DNA from: Rhizobium tibeticum
Lineage (GTDB): Bacteria; Pseudomonadota; Alphaproteobacteria; Rhizobiales; Rhizobiaceae
Assembly: GCF_900110205.1 (NCBI RefSeq)
Contig: NZ_FOCV01000004.1
Span: 62,001-126,000, forward strand
Direction: 5' to 3'
DNA length: 64,000 nt
This document shows, piece after piece, positions 26,166-35,626 of the stretch. The notes beneath the pieces were generated by a model. The model searched no databases. It was not told the DNA's origin and was given only the letters and a program-made list of their open reading frames with translations. The position numbers and the translations under genes were made by a program. The stretch's first letter is position 1, and each line of letters begins with the position of its first letter.

Positions 26166-29100
26166 TCATTCGGCCGCCATTGCCTGAGGCACTTGCTCGT
26201 TGTCCTCGGCTTTCTTCCTGCGTCCAAAGCTGAGGAGCCAATCGCTGAGCCTACCCATCTCGACGAAAATCACCGGGGTGATGAACAGTGTCAGCGCTTG
26301 CGAAACGACAAGACCGCCGACGACGGCAATGCCGAGGGGCTGGCGAAGTTCAGAGCTTGCCCCAGTCCCAAGAGCGATCGGAAGCGCACCGAGGAGGGCG
26401 CAGAAGGTCGTCATCATGATCGGTCGGAAACGTCGGACGCAGGCTTCGTGGATCGCTTCCGATGGCGACATGCCATTGCCGGAGCGCAGGTTCTCCAGCG
26501 CTACGTCGATCATCATGATCGCGTTCTTCTTGACGATGCCGATCAGCATGAGCAGGCCGATGAGGGCGATGATAGAAAGGTCGAAGCCCATCACTTTCAG
26601 CGCCAGCAACGCGCCCAGTGCTGCGGCCGGCAGGCCGGAGAGAATCGTCAACGGGTGAATGAAGCTCTCGTAGAGCACACCCAGCACGACGTAGATCGTC
26701 AGCACGGCTGCCAGGATCAGGAGCGGGGTGTTGCCCTGAGACTGCTCGAATATCTGCGCAGTGCCGCCGTAGGACGTGAAGACGTCCGCGGGCATGTCGA
26801 TGTCTTTCTTGATTTGATCGATTGCCGCGGTGGCGTCACCAAGCGCCTCGCCTGCAGGCAGGTTGAAGGAGACGGTCGTCGAGACAAGCTGGCCGGTCTG
26901 GTTGATGGTCACCGGGCCGGTCGTGCGCTGAACGGTCGCAAAGTTGGACAGGGGAACCAGGGCGCCACTGTTGGACGCGACTCGGATTTCCTGAAGCTTC
27001 TGATCGTCCCAGGGCTTGCTGGTGTCGTATTCCACGATCACATCGTAGCTGTCGCCAGTCGACTGGATCTGTGCCGCCGTATATCCCCCAAAGGCTTCCT
27101 GCAGGGTCGTCCGCAGCTGTGCGTCGGTAATGCCGAAGGCCGCGGCCTTCTCCGTATCGACGACGATATTGGCCTGCAACGCGTTGTTCTGGGCGTCGGA
27201 AGTGACGTCGGTGAAGCGCGGGTCGGCACGCATCGCTTGCTGAATCTTGTTGGCCCAAAGGTTCGTCTGATCGGCGCTCAGCGCCTGGACGACGAGTTGG
27301 TATTGGCTCGCAGTCTGGCGGCCGCCGAAGCGGAGGCTTTGCTGAGGCGTAATATAGGCCTGCAGGCCGGGGATCTTGCTGATGCTCGCCCGCAACTCCC
27401 TCAACGTCTGGTCAAGCGGTGGGCGCTGATCCTTGTCCTTCAATTCGACATACATCGTGCCATTGTTGAGCGGGCTGCGCGCATTGCCGCCAACGATCGA
27501 CATGACGTGGTTGACGGCAGGGTTTTGCTTCACGAGTTCCGCCGCCTGGTTCTGCAGCGCCTGCATCGCCGGATAGGAGATATCCTGACGAGCGCGCGTC
27601 GAGATGTTCAGGCGACCGATATCCTCCGTGGGGAAGAAGCTCGCCGGCAGCGTCATGAACAGATAGATGGTCAATCCGACAGACGCCAAAAACAGCGCAA
27701 GCACCGTTGGACGATGCTTCAAGCACCAGCCGACCGATTTCTCGTACCCCCGGAGCGTCCGTTCGAAGCCGGCGTCGAACCAGCGGATAAAGAACGGCGG
27801 GCGCTCGTGGCCGCTGCCGAGACGGGACGCGAGCATGGGGGTTACCGTGAGCGACACGATTGCGGAGGCCACGATTGCAATGGCAACGACCATGCCGAAC
27901 TCGTTGAAGATGCGGCCGACGACGCCACCCATCAACAGGATCGGAATGAATACCGCGATCAGCGACACCGACATCGAGATGATCGTGTAGCTCACTTCGC
28001 CGGCACCCTTGATCGCTGCATCGAGAACAGGCATGCCTTCCTCGACATGCCGGAGAATGTTTTCCAGCATGACGATCGCGTCATCGACGACGAGGCCGAC
28101 CGCAAGTGTCAGGCCAAGCAGCGAGATGTTGTCGATGCTGTATCCCAGCGCGTACATCATGCCGAAGGTGGAGATCAGCGACAGCGGCACCGCGAGCCCG
28201 GGAATGATCGTCGCCGTCAGATGGCCGGTAAAGAGGTAAATGACCAAGACGACGAGGCCGATCGTCAGGAACAGCGTGAACTTCACGTCGCTGATGGCAT
28301 CGCGGATCGGCTTGGCCGAATCGTTCATGACCTTCGTCGATACCGATGCCGGAATCTCCGCGTGCAGCCCCGGCAGCTTCGCGTTGATCGCCTCGACCAC
28401 CTCAACGGTGTTCGCATCGGGCTGACGCTGAATGGCGAGGATGATGCCACGATTGCCGTCGTACCAACTGCCTGTGTAAAGATTCTCGACGCTATCTTGC
28501 ACATCGGCAACATCGCCGAGATGGATCGGTGCGCCATTCGGGTTGGCGATCACCAGTGTCCGGAATTCGGCGGCATTGGTACGTTGGGTATTGGCATTGA
28601 TCGTCATGCTCTGCGTGTCGTTCTGCAGAGAGCCGACCGGAACTTGGCTGTTGGCCGCAGCCAGGGCCTGGTTGACCGTGTCGATACCGATGCCGCGGTT
28701 GAGAAGCTTGTTGGGGTCGACCTCGACCCGCACCGCGTAGGTCTGCGCACCGAATACCGACACCTCCGCGACACCGGGAAGCGTCGAAAGCGAGGGCGAG
28801 ATGATGTCCTCGGCAATCTCATCGAGCTTGCTGCGGGGCATGGTATCGCTCTGCACGGCAAGCAACATAACGGGTGCGTCGGCAGGATTGGTTTTCCGGT
28901 AGCTCGGCGGCGTCGTCATGTTGTCCGGCAACTGACGCGTCGCATGCGAGATCGCCGCCTGAACGTCGGCGGCTGCGGCGTCGATGTCACGGTTGAGGTC
29001 GAACTGCAGGACGATGCTCGTATTGCCGAGCGAGTTTGTGGCGCTGATCTCGCTGATTCCGGGAATTGTCTGGAACTGCTTGATCAGTGGCGTCGCCACC

Positions 29101-29282
29101 GAGGTCGCCATTGTCTGCGGCGAGGCACCGGTCAGGGCGGCCGAGACGTTGATCGTCGGGAAGTCCACCTGCGGCAAGGCTGCCACCGGTACCAGCTGAT
29201 AGCCGGCAAGGCCGGCAAGCACGACGCCGATGGCAAGCAGCGTCGTCGCGACAGGACGTCGGATACAGAAATTCGGTATCAT
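26166..29282 (-). CDS. RND multidrug efflux pump inner-membrane transporter (MdtB/C-like)
   Basis: A 1038-residue HAE1-type RND protein with twelve helices: one at the N-terminus, then a periplasmic porter domain, helices 2-7, a second porter domain and helices 8-12. The proton-relay motif GLTLAVGLVVDDAIVMLENI in helix 4 has the two aspartates. The N-terminus FCIRRPVATTLLAIGVVLAG is typical of MdtB/MdtC. It overlaps the adaptor gene by 4 bp, forming a two-gene operon. No outer-membrane TolC partner is encoded nearby, so a shared TolC is likely. Confidence 0.93.
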   Translation of the reverse strand: MIPNFCIRRPVATTLLAIGVVLAGLAGYQLVPVAALPQVDFPTINVSAALTGASPQTMATSVATPLIKQFQTIPGISEISATNSLGNTSIVLQFDLNRDIDAAAADVQAAISHATRQLPDNMTTPPSYRKTNPADAPVMLLAVQSDTMPRSKLDEIAEDIISPSLSTLPGVAEVSVFGAQTYAVRVEVDPNKLLNRGIGIDTVNQALAAANSQVPVGSLQNDTQSMTINANTQRTNAAEFRTLVIANPNGAPIHLGDVADVQDSVENLYTGSWYDGNRGIILAIQRQPDANTVEVVEAINAKLPGLHAEIPASVSTKVMNDSAKPIRDAISDVKFTLFLTIGLVVLVIYLFTGHLTATIIPGLAVPLSLISTFGMMYALGYSIDNISLLGLTLAVGLVVDDAIVMLENILRHVEEGMPVLDAAIKGAGEVSYTIISMSVSLIAVFIPILLMGGVVGRIFNEFGMVVAIAIVASAIVSLTVTPMLASRLGSGHERPPFFIRWFDAGFERTLRGYEKSVGWCLKHRPTVLALFLASVGLTIYLFMTLPASFFPTEDIGRLNISTRARQDISYPAMQALQNQAAELVKQNPAVNHVMSIVGGNARSPLNNGTMYVELKDKDQRPPLDQTLRELRASISKIPGLQAYITPQQSLRFGGRQTASQYQLVVQALSADQTNLWANKIQQAMRADPRFTDVTSDAQNNALQANIVVDTEKAAAFGITDAQLRTTLQEAFGGYTAAQIQSTGDSYDVIVEYDTSKPWDDQKLQEIRVASNSGALVPLSNFATVQRTTGPVTINQTGQLVSTTVSFNLPAGEALGDATAAIDQIKKDIDMPADVFTSYGGTAQIFEQSQGNTPLLILAAVLTIYVVLGVLYESFIHPLTILSGLPAAALGALLALKVMGFDLSIIALIGLLMLIGIVKKNAIMMIDVALENLRSGNGMSPSEAIHEACVRRFRPIMMTTFCALLGALPIALGTGASSELRQPLGIAVVGGLVVSQALTLFITPVIFVEMGRLSDWLLSFGRRKKAEDNEQVPQAMAAE

Positions 29283-30562
29283 TCTTCCGTGCCCGCTGTG
29301 AGGATTTCGGTCTTGTTTGCGGCGTGGTCCGCGGAGGCAACGTTCAATGCCTTATCGTCAAACTGCTCCTTCACGGGCTGCTGGTCGACAAGTTGTGCCT
29401 GTCCCTCGATGATGACGTGGTCGCCCTCGGAGAGGCCCTTCGTAATGGCGCTGAAGCCACCGTTTGCTCGTGCCACCGTTACGGGCGAAAGATGAGCCTT
29501 GCCGTCGCGCACGACAACGGCGAAGAAGCCGTCGGCGCCCGGACTGACCGCAACGGTCGGGACTACAACCTGCTGCTCATTGTTGTTGAAGTGGACAACG
29601 ATGTTGACCGATTGGCCGGGCCAGAGGGCGCCGGACGCGTTCTCAAACTTCGCCTTCGCGAGGATGGTGCCGGACGCCGGATCAACGGTGTTATCGTAGA
29701 AGCTGATGTGACCCTGGCGCGGCTTGCCCTTGTCCGATTGGGGGACGGTGCTGACGTCTACTGGTCCTGCGGCGAGTGCAAGCTTCAACTGCCGCAGGTC
29801 ACGCTCTTGCAGGTGGAACTTCACGTAGATCGGATCGTATTTCGCGATCGTTACGATCGCCGAGCCGGCATTCAGAAAAGCTCCAGGACTGACGGCAATA
29901 TCACCAAGGCGTCCGTCGAAGGGCGCGCGGATATCGGTATGTTCGAGCAGGACCTGATCAGCAGCGAGAGCCGCCTTGTCTGCCTCAACCGTGGCCGATG
30001 CTGTGTCGCGCGCTGCCTTTGCCTGATCATAGCTTTGCTGTGTGCCGGCCTTTGAGCTCAGCAAGTCGTTGGCACGTGCCAGTGCAGTTTCGGCCTCTGC
30101 CAGGGTGGCCTGGTCGCGGACGACCATGGCGCTGTCCTTGTCGACCGTTGCTTGCGCCGTGCGGGCATCAAGCTCGGCGATGAGGTCTCCCTGTTTTACG
30201 GTGGCGCCGTCCGACGCGAGGATTTTGGTAACGATCCCCTGTTCCTGGGCCGCGATCGTCGTGTTGTCGTCGGCGTCCGCCCAGCCCGAAGCCGTGACGT
30301 CTCGGGGCAGGGTGGTCTTTACCGCGGCGACAGTCTTTACCAGCGTCGGTCCGCCATTGCGGTTCCGGCCCTTGCCGCTGCCCTTCTGATCACCGGATTT
30401 CTGGGATGCATCGCCCGCCGTTGGGTGACTGCCGTCGGCGGCATCAGCCTGCTGCGGCGTCTTGGGTAAAAATTGCGAAAGATAAGGGATGCCTTCCCTA
30501 TACCGCCATGCGCTAACGCTGGCAGCAGCGATGATGCAGACCGTGACCAAAAATTTCTTCAT
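29279..30562 (-). CDS. RND efflux membrane fusion protein
   Basis: A 427-residue periplasmic adaptor. An N-terminal signal anchor (about 1-20) is followed by a low-complexity Gly/Asp/Lys linker. A split lipoyl domain (GIVTKILASDGATVKQGDLI), an alpha-helical hairpin (about 140-200) and beta-barrel domains (FDGRLGDIAVSPGAFLNAG) follow in the order of the MdtA/HlyD family. It bridges the RND pump to an outer-membrane channel. No lipobox is seen. The gene is first in the operon and overlaps the pump gene by 4 bp. Confidence 0.92.
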   Translation of the reverse strand: MKKFLVTVCIIAAASVSAWRYREGIPYLSQFLPKTPQQADAADGSHPTAGDASQKSGDQKGSGKGRNRNGGPTLVKTVAAVKTTLPRDVTASGWADADDNTTIAAQEQGIVTKILASDGATVKQGDLIAELDARTAQATVDKDSAMVVRDQATLAEAETALARANDLLSSKAGTQQSYDQAKAARDTASATVEADKAALAADQVLLEHTDIRAPFDGRLGDIAVSPGAFLNAGSAIVTIAKYDPIYVKFHLQERDLRQLKLALAAGPVDVSTVPQSDKGKPRQGHISFYDNTVDPASGTILAKAKFENASGALWPGQSVNIVVHFNNNEQQVVVPTVAVSPGADGFFAVVVRDGKAHLSPVTVARANGGFSAITKGLSEGDHVIIEGQAQLVDQQPVKEQFDDKALNVASADHAANKTEILTAGTEE

Positions 30563-30773
30563 GAGCGAGACCGGGTTGGGGCAAATTGCGGGTAAATCCA
30601 GGCTCTATTGAACCACGCCTATTACGGCGCAAAAAAGACACAATTTCCCAACCGGCCATCACTAAGTGGTTATAATAGCTTAAATTTCTGTAATGAAAGA
30701 ATGTGCTGATGTGACCTTTCGCAGGCGTCAACAAGGTTCGGCCGCACAGGTTTTTGCAATTTCCCTTTTGCAA

Positions 30774-31562
30774 TCAGACGGATCGCGCCGCGCCGCCATC
30801 GCAGCGCACCAGGCTGCCGGTAATGTAGCTCGCCGGCTGGCTGCAAAGAAAGGCAGCCGTTGCTGCGAACTCTTCCACCGTTCCGTAGCGACCGACGGGA
30901 ATCGCCGCTTCCTTTGCGGTGCGGATGTCATCGAGGCTTTTGCCGGTGCGCTTGGCGGCGGCGCCATCGAGATCGTCAAGCCGCCCAGTCAGGATGCTCC
31001 CGGGAAGCAGCAGGTTCGAGGTGATTCCAAAACGCCCGATCTCCGTTGCCACCGTCTTGCTCCAACCGGCGAGGGCAGGGCGCAGGGTGTTTGAAAGGGC
31101 AAGATTGGCTATGGGTTCGATAACGCCCGATGATGCGACGGTGAGAATGCGCCCCCAGCCTTGTTCCTTCATGGATGGCAACAGTGCATTGGTGAGCGCA
31201 ATGACCCGCAGGACCATAGAGAAGAAATAGGCCTCGAGCTTCTCGGGCGTCATGTCCTGCGTCGTTCCCGGCGTCGGGCCGCCGGTATTGTTGACCAGAA
31301 TATCGATGCCGCCGAACTTGTCGCGCACCGCGGCGGCCACTATCTCCACGAAAGTCTCATCGGAAAGATCGGCCCAGATCCAATCCGCCTTGCCTTTGCC
31401 CTCGGCATTGATCGCGCGACAGTTTGCCTCCAGCGTCTCGCCGCTGCGCCCGGAGAGAAGAACATGTGCGCCCTCACGCGCCAAAGCCACCGCGATGCCG
31501 TGACCCAATCCGCGCGATGACGCCAAGACGAGTGCGCGCTTGCCTTTGATGCCAAGATCCAT
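30774..31562 (-). CDS. SDR-family protein with non-canonical active site
   Basis: A 262-residue short-chain dehydrogenase/reductase-like protein. The NAD(P) motif ASSRGLGHGIA (about 14-24), the NNTGG motif (91-95) and the C-terminal ITGSLVRCDGG are present. The catalytic serine is S144, but at the expected tyrosine and lysine positions (S-x12-Y-x3-K) the protein has S157 and R161 in LSNTLRPAL. A subgroup annotated as FabG-like proteins shares this pattern, and its chemistry is unclear. The gene diverges from the ETF-QO gene, with a LiuR-like site between them. Confidence 0.85.
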   Translation of the reverse strand: MDLGIKGKRALVLASSRGLGHGIAVALAREGAHVLLSGRSGETLEANCRAINAEGKGKADWIWADLSDETFVEIVAAAVRDKFGGIDILVNNTGGPTPGTTQDMTPEKLEAYFFSMVLRVIALTNALLPSMKEQGWGRILTVASSGVIEPIANLALSNTLRPALAGWSKTVATEIGRFGITSNLLLPGSILTGRLDDLDGAAAKRTGKSLDDIRTAKEAAIPVGRYGTVEEFAATAAFLCSQPASYITGSLVRCDGGAARSV

Positions 31563-31644
31563 GCCATATTCCTCCAGTCGTCCATCCCTCTATATGGTGG
31601 TGCAAAAGCCGATGAAAGTGGCGGGACGGCCATTTGTTTGGTAT

Positions 31645-31661
31645 TTGACGTTTACGTAAAC
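31645..31661. promoter_or_regulatory. LiuR-like operator upstream of ETF-ubiquinone oxidoreductase
   Basis: TTGACGTTTACGTAAAC contains the 12-bp perfect palindrome GTTTACGTAAAC (31650-31661) and is followed at once by GCATATAAT, a plausible -10. It differs at two positions from the TTTACGTTAACGTAAA pattern I recall for the MerR-family regulator LiuR, which controls branched-chain amino acid and ETF genes in proteobacteria. It lies between the SDR and ETF-QO genes and could serve either. Confidence 0.5.
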
Positions 31662-31810
31662 TGCATATAATTCTTTGAGGCCAGAAATGCCGTTGCGCGA
31701 ATTGGGGGATTGGCTGTCGTTTCCCGGCTCGACAATGGCTCCCTGTTTTGCCAAGAGATAGTCCCATTACGGGGAAATGGCAGCAATGTCGGCCGAGCGG
31801 AGATGGATGC

Positions 31811-33475
31811 ATGACTGATACGAGTGAACTGCCCGAACGCGAGAGCATGGAATTCGACGTGGTGATCGTCGGTGGCGGTCCTGCGGGGCTTTCGGCTGCG
31901 ATCCGTCTGAAGCAGGTCAATGCGGAGCTGTCGGTCGTCGTGCTCGAGAAGGGGGCCGAAGTCGGCGCGCATATCCTGTCGGGTGCCGTCGTCGATCCCA
32001 TTGGCATCGACCGTCTGCTGCCCGGCTGGCGCGACGAGGCTGACCATCCATTCAAGACGGAGGTGACGGACGACCACTTCCTGGTGCTCGGTCCGGCAGG
32101 CTCGGTGCGCTTGCCGAATATCCTGATGCCGCCGCTGATGAGCAATCATGGTAACTATATCGTCTCGCTCGGCAACGTCTGTCGCTGGCTCGCCACCAAG
32201 GCGGAAGAACTCGGCGTCGAAATCTATCCCGGCTTTGCCGCAACCGAAGTGCTCTACAATGAGGAGGGTGCGGTCATTGGTGTCGCCACCGGCGACATGG
32301 GCATCGAGAAGAACGGCGAGCCCGGCCCGAACTACACCCGCGGCATGGCGCTGCTTGGCAAGTATACCCTGATCGGCGAAGGCGTGCGCGGCTCGCTCGC
32401 CAAGCAGCTGATTGCCAAATTCGATCTATCCAAAGACCGTGAGCCGCAGAAGTTCGGCATCGGCATCAAGGAACTCTGGCAGGTCAAGCCCGAGCACCAC
32501 AAACAGGGCCTCGTGCAGCACTCCTTCGGCTGGCCGCTCGGCATGAAGACCGGCGGCGGCTCCTTCCTCTATCACCTGGAGGACAACCTCGTTGCCGTCG
32601 GCTTCGTCGTCCACCTGAACTACAAGAACCCCTATCTCTATCCGTTCGAAGAATTCCAGCGCTTCAAGACGCATCCGGCGATCCGCGGAACCTTCGAGGG
32701 CGGCAAGCGGCTGTCCTATGGGGCGCGGGCCATCACCGAGGGCGGCTATCAGTCGGTGCCGAAGCTTTCCTTCCCCGGCGGCGCGCTGATCGGCTGTTCG
32801 GCCGGTTTTGTCAACGTGCCGCGCATCAAGGGCAGCCACAATGCGGTGCTGTCGGGCATGCTGGCGGCGGACCGGATCGCTACCGCGATCGCGGCGGGCC
32901 GTGCCAATGACGAGGTGGTCGAGATCGAGACCGACTGGCGTTCGAGCGACATCGGCAAGGACCTGAAGAGGGTGCGCAACGTCAAGCCGCTGTGGTCGAA
33001 GTTCGGCACGGCGATCGGCGTGGCGCTCGGCGGTCTCGACATGTGGACGAACCAGCTCTTCGGCCTCTCGCTGTTCGGCACGCTGAAGCACGGCAAGACC
33101 GATGCGGCGTCGCTGGAACCGGCCTCCAAGCACAAGCCGATCGCCTATCCGAAGCCGGATGGCGTTTTGACCTTCGACCGTCTCTCCTCGGTGTTCCTAT
33201 CGAACACCAACCATGAGGAAGACCAACCGGTGCACCTCCAGGTGAAGGATATGGCGCTGCAGATATCGTCCGAGCACGACATCTATGCCGGTCCCTCGAC
33301 CCGCTACTGTCCGGCTGGTGTCTACGAATGGGTTAAGAAGGATGGCAAGGAGACCTTCGTCATCAACGCCCAGAACTGCGTCCACTGCAAGACCTGCGAC
33401 ATCAAGGACCCCAACCAGAACATCAACTGGGTGCCGCCACAGGGCGGCGAGGGGCCGGTCTATCCGAATATGTGA
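31811..33475 (+). CDS. Electron transfer flavoprotein-ubiquinone oxidoreductase
   Basis: A 554-residue protein from ATG 31811 with GGAG upstream; an in-frame frame extension to 31748 lacks support. The FAD motif VVIVGGGPAGLSAAIRLKQ is near residue 16. The C-terminal 4Fe-4S domain has CPAGVYEW and NCVHCKTCDIKDPNQNINW. It has membrane-associated hydrophobic loops as in mammalian ETF-QO. The enzyme passes electrons from ETF, reduced by acyl-CoA and other dehydrogenases, to ubiquinone. A GNAT gene follows after 9 bp. The upstream LiuR-like site fits a role in amino acid and fatty acid oxidation. Confidence 0.95.
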   Translation: MTDTSELPERESMEFDVVIVGGGPAGLSAAIRLKQVNAELSVVVLEKGAEVGAHILSGAVVDPIGIDRLLPGWRDEADHPFKTEVTDDHFLVLGPAGSVRLPNILMPPLMSNHGNYIVSLGNVCRWLATKAEELGVEIYPGFAATEVLYNEEGAVIGVATGDMGIEKNGEPGPNYTRGMALLGKYTLIGEGVRGSLAKQLIAKFDLSKDREPQKFGIGIKELWQVKPEHHKQGLVQHSFGWPLGMKTGGGSFLYHLEDNLVAVGFVVHLNYKNPYLYPFEEFQRFKTHPAIRGTFEGGKRLSYGARAITEGGYQSVPKLSFPGGALIGCSAGFVNVPRIKGSHNAVLSGMLAADRIATAIAAGRANDEVVEIETDWRSSDIGKDLKRVRNVKPLWSKFGTAIGVALGGLDMWTNQLFGLSLFGTLKHGKTDAASLEPASKHKPIAYPKPDGVLTFDRLSSVFLSNTNHEEDQPVHLQVKDMALQISSEHDIYAGPSTRYCPAGVYEWVKKDGKETFVINAQNCVHCKTCDIKDPNQNINWVPPQGGEGPVYPNM

Positions 33476-33484
33476 GGAGCAGGC

Positions 33485-34015
33485 ATGAGCGAGACGCCAG
33501 CCTGCATCATACGTCAGGCACGTCTCGACGACTTGCCGCGTCTGACCGAGATCGAAATAGATGCCTTCGCAACATTGGCGGAGGCGCTCGGCGTCGTGCG
33601 GGAACCGCACGCATTGCCGCGTGATGTCTTGCAGCGATCGCTCGATGCGGGTCTCCTGCTTGTGGCCGCCGATGACGAGGATCAATCGATCGCCTTTCTC
33701 GCGGCTGAGGAAATTGAAACCTCGCTTTACGTGATCGAGTTCGATGTTTGCCAGGCATGGCAGCGCCGAGGAACCGGACGGCGCTTGATGCTGGCAGTGA
33801 TCGAAATGGCCCGTGCGGGCGGCTTCTCAGGGGTGACGCTGACGACCGATCGCGATGTGCCCTTCAATGCGCCATTCTATGCTTCTCTGGGCTTTATAGA
33901 GCCGGAACCAGAGGCAATGCCGCAGTTTCTGCAGAAGAAGCTGGACTATGAGATCGAGACCGGGATGGATCCTGATCGACGGATCGCGATGGTGCTCGCC
34001 TTTGGAGAGCCGTAG
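33485..34015 (+). CDS. GNAT-family N-acetyltransferase
   Basis: A 176-residue protein. It begins IIRQARLDDLPRLTEIEIDAF, the usual GNAT N-terminal strand and helix, and has the acetyl-CoA-binding motif A QRRGTGRRLMLAVIEMAR (about 90-107), then the strand LTTDRDVPFNAPFYASLGF. Its substrate is unknown. ATG 33485 has GGAGC upstream, and the gene is probably translated with ETF-QO, 9 bp away. It ends near a convergent hairpin. Confidence 0.85.
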   Translation: MSETPACIIRQARLDDLPRLTEIEIDAFATLAEALGVVREPHALPRDVLQRSLDAGLLLVAADDEDQSIAFLAAEEIETSLYVIEFDVCQAWQRRGTGRRLMLAVIEMARAGGFSGVTLTTDRDVPFNAPFYASLGFIEPEPEAMPQFLQKKLDYEIETGMDPDRRIAMVLAFGEP

Positions 34016-34028
34016 CATTCAAAGGAAC

Positions 34029-34053
34029 GAGCCGGCGGAGCGACCGCCGGCTC
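34029..34053. terminator. Convergent hairpin between GNAT and DMT genes
   Basis: A perfect 10-bp stem GAGCCGGCGG/CCGCCGGCTC (34029-34038 with 34044-34053) with a 5-nt loop lies between the two convergent stops. The T-run is weak on both strands. Confidence 0.55.
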
Positions 34054-34071
34054 GAAGGGTGCTTTGCGCCA

Positions 34072-34977
34072 CTACCTGCGCGATGCAATGCCGGTCGAAA
34101 GGGCAACGCCAATGCCGGTGACGACAGCGGCAGCAATCTCCGCAATCCCGATCTCCTCCCCAAGCAGCACGCCGCCGCCGATGGTCGCCAGCACCGGCGT
34201 GATCGCGGTGAAGGCGGCAGCCTGCGTCCCGCCCAGCGCATGCACGGCTAGGCCATAGGCGACAGTCGCGGCGAGGCCGGAAAGGATGCCTTGGCTCAAC
34301 ATCTGCAGGCCGACTTCGGCAAGCGGTGCGCTGGCAATCGAGGTGCCGAAGACGATGGCAAGGCCAACATGGATCAGGCATGACCAGATGGCGATCAGCG
34401 CGCTGGCCTGCACGGCGCTCAAGCCGGAGCGACGGAAGGCGTGCGTGTAGCTTGCCCAGAGAATTGCCCCCATCGGCAGCAGGACGAAGCTGCTCCAGGG
34501 CAAGGCCGCACCGACAAGGCTGCGGACAAGCAGGATGCCGACGCCCGTGACAATCGCAGCCAAGCCAAGCAACCGTGTGAAGTCCGGTCGTTCACGGAAA
34601 ACGACGATGCCGATAATGGCCGCGGCGAGCGGCATCGAACCGCCGAGCAGGATGCCGGCCGCAGATGCAGGGGTCGAATGAATCGCCGATGTGGTCAGCT
34701 GGAAGAAGACGGCGCCTGCACCGGCGACCATTGTAGCGAGCATACCAAGCGGCACGCCCTTCGGCAGCAAGCCGGTCTTCAGCCAGACGGGCGCCAGCAC
34801 GAGGGCTGGAATGCCGTAACGGATCAGGCCGATATCGATCGTTCCAAGCTGTGTCGTCGCGCTGTGGCGGGTCGCCAAGATCCACGCCGCCCAGATCAGG
34901 ACCGTGACGACGGCACCCGCATATCCAACAGATGTCGAAGTGGACTTTTCATTGTTTGTGAAGGCAAGGACGCTCAT
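34072..34977 (-). CDS. DMT-superfamily (EamA) transporter, probably an Lrp-regulated exporter
   Basis: A 301-residue, ten-helix EamA protein with two repeats (about 18-150 and 165-300). GAGGAGAG lies just upstream of ATG 34977. It is transcribed divergently from an Lrp/AsnC regulator gene 134 bp away, an arrangement in which the regulator usually controls the transporter. By that reasoning it probably exports an amino acid or related compound. No substrate residues can be named. Confidence 0.82.
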   Translation of the reverse strand: MSVLAFTNNEKSTSTSVGYAGAVVTVLIWAAWILATRHSATTQLGTIDIGLIRYGIPALVLAPVWLKTGLLPKGVPLGMLATMVAGAGAVFFQLTTSAIHSTPASAAGILLGGSMPLAAAIIGIVVFRERPDFTRLLGLAAIVTGVGILLVRSLVGAALPWSSFVLLPMGAILWASYTHAFRRSGLSAVQASALIAIWSCLIHVGLAIVFGTSIASAPLAEVGLQMLSQGILSGLAATVAYGLAVHALGGTQAAAFTAITPVLATIGGGVLLGEEIGIAEIAAAVVTGIGVALSTGIASRR

Positions 34978-35110
34978 CGATCTCTCCTCTCATGATCGTC
35001 CGGAGGCTGTCCGGTTGAGAGAAGAATAGGCGGAAACGGCGAGGCATGTCCTTGCTATCTATGCCATCATAATGCTAGCATAAGCAATTATCTGCCAAGA
35101 AGCTCAATGG

Positions 35111-35593
35111 ATGTTACCGATAATGCCAAATCTGGATAATTTCGATCTGGCGATATTGAAATGCCTGCAGGAGGATGCGCGCGCAACCAACGTGGAGATC
35201 GCCCAGAAGGTCAATCTGTCGCCGTCGCCTTGCCTCCGTCGAATCCGCAACCTCGAAAAGACCGGCGTCATCCGCGGCTACCGCGCGGACATCGACCGCA
35301 AGGAGGTCGGTCTCGGCTTGACTGTTTTTGTCGAACTCAAGGTCGCCCATCACAGCCGCGAGAACGCGCAAGCGCAGGAGGCGGCGTTGCTCGCCATTCC
35401 CGAGGTGGTCTCGTGTTTCCTGATATCCGGAACGGCGGACTTCCTGGCCGAGGTCGTGGTCGAGGACCTTGCAGCCTATGAGCGGCTGCTGACGGACACA
35501 TTGCTGACCTTGCCGAATGTCAGCGATATCCGCTCGAACTTCGCCATCCGCAGCATGAAAACCCATGGAGCGTTGAAGCTGCCTGGGCCGTAA
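35111..35593 (+). CDS. Lrp/AsnC-family transcriptional regulator
   Basis: A 160-residue protein. The N-terminal helix-turn-helix (about 8-60, DNFDLAILKCLQEDARATN then SPSPCLRRIRNLEKTGVI) is followed by the RAM ligand-binding domain (about 75-150). The latter includes the AIPEVVSCFLISGTADFL strand-loop where amino acid ligands bind in the family. ATG 35111 is used; an alternative ATG is at 35123. It probably controls the divergent DMT gene. The 3' end meets a bidirectional terminator. Confidence 0.9.
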   Translation: MLPIMPNLDNFDLAILKCLQEDARATNVEIAQKVNLSPSPCLRRIRNLEKTGVIRGYRADIDRKEVGLGLTVFVELKVAHHSRENAQAQEAALLAIPEVVSCFLISGTADFLAEVVVEDLAAYERLLTDTLLTLPNVSDIRSNFAIRSMKTHGALKLPGP

Positions 35594-35624
35594 TGAAAGC
35601 AGGGCCGATCGGCCCCGTTTTCAT
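35594..35624. terminator. Bidirectional terminator between Lrp gene and mgtE
   Basis: GGGCC-GATC-GGCCC (35602-35615) forms a self-complementary stem flanked by GAAAGC on the left and GTTTTC on the right. It therefore gives a T-run on both strands and serves both convergent genes. Confidence 0.75.
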
Positions 35625-35626
35625 GC

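Noticed and set aside
25965..29495. Very long open frame on the plus strand opposite the RND pump gene
   Set aside because: It is a GC-driven antisense shadow: Arg/Asp/His-rich composition, no domain, no start signal. The minus-strand frame encodes a complete RND protein.
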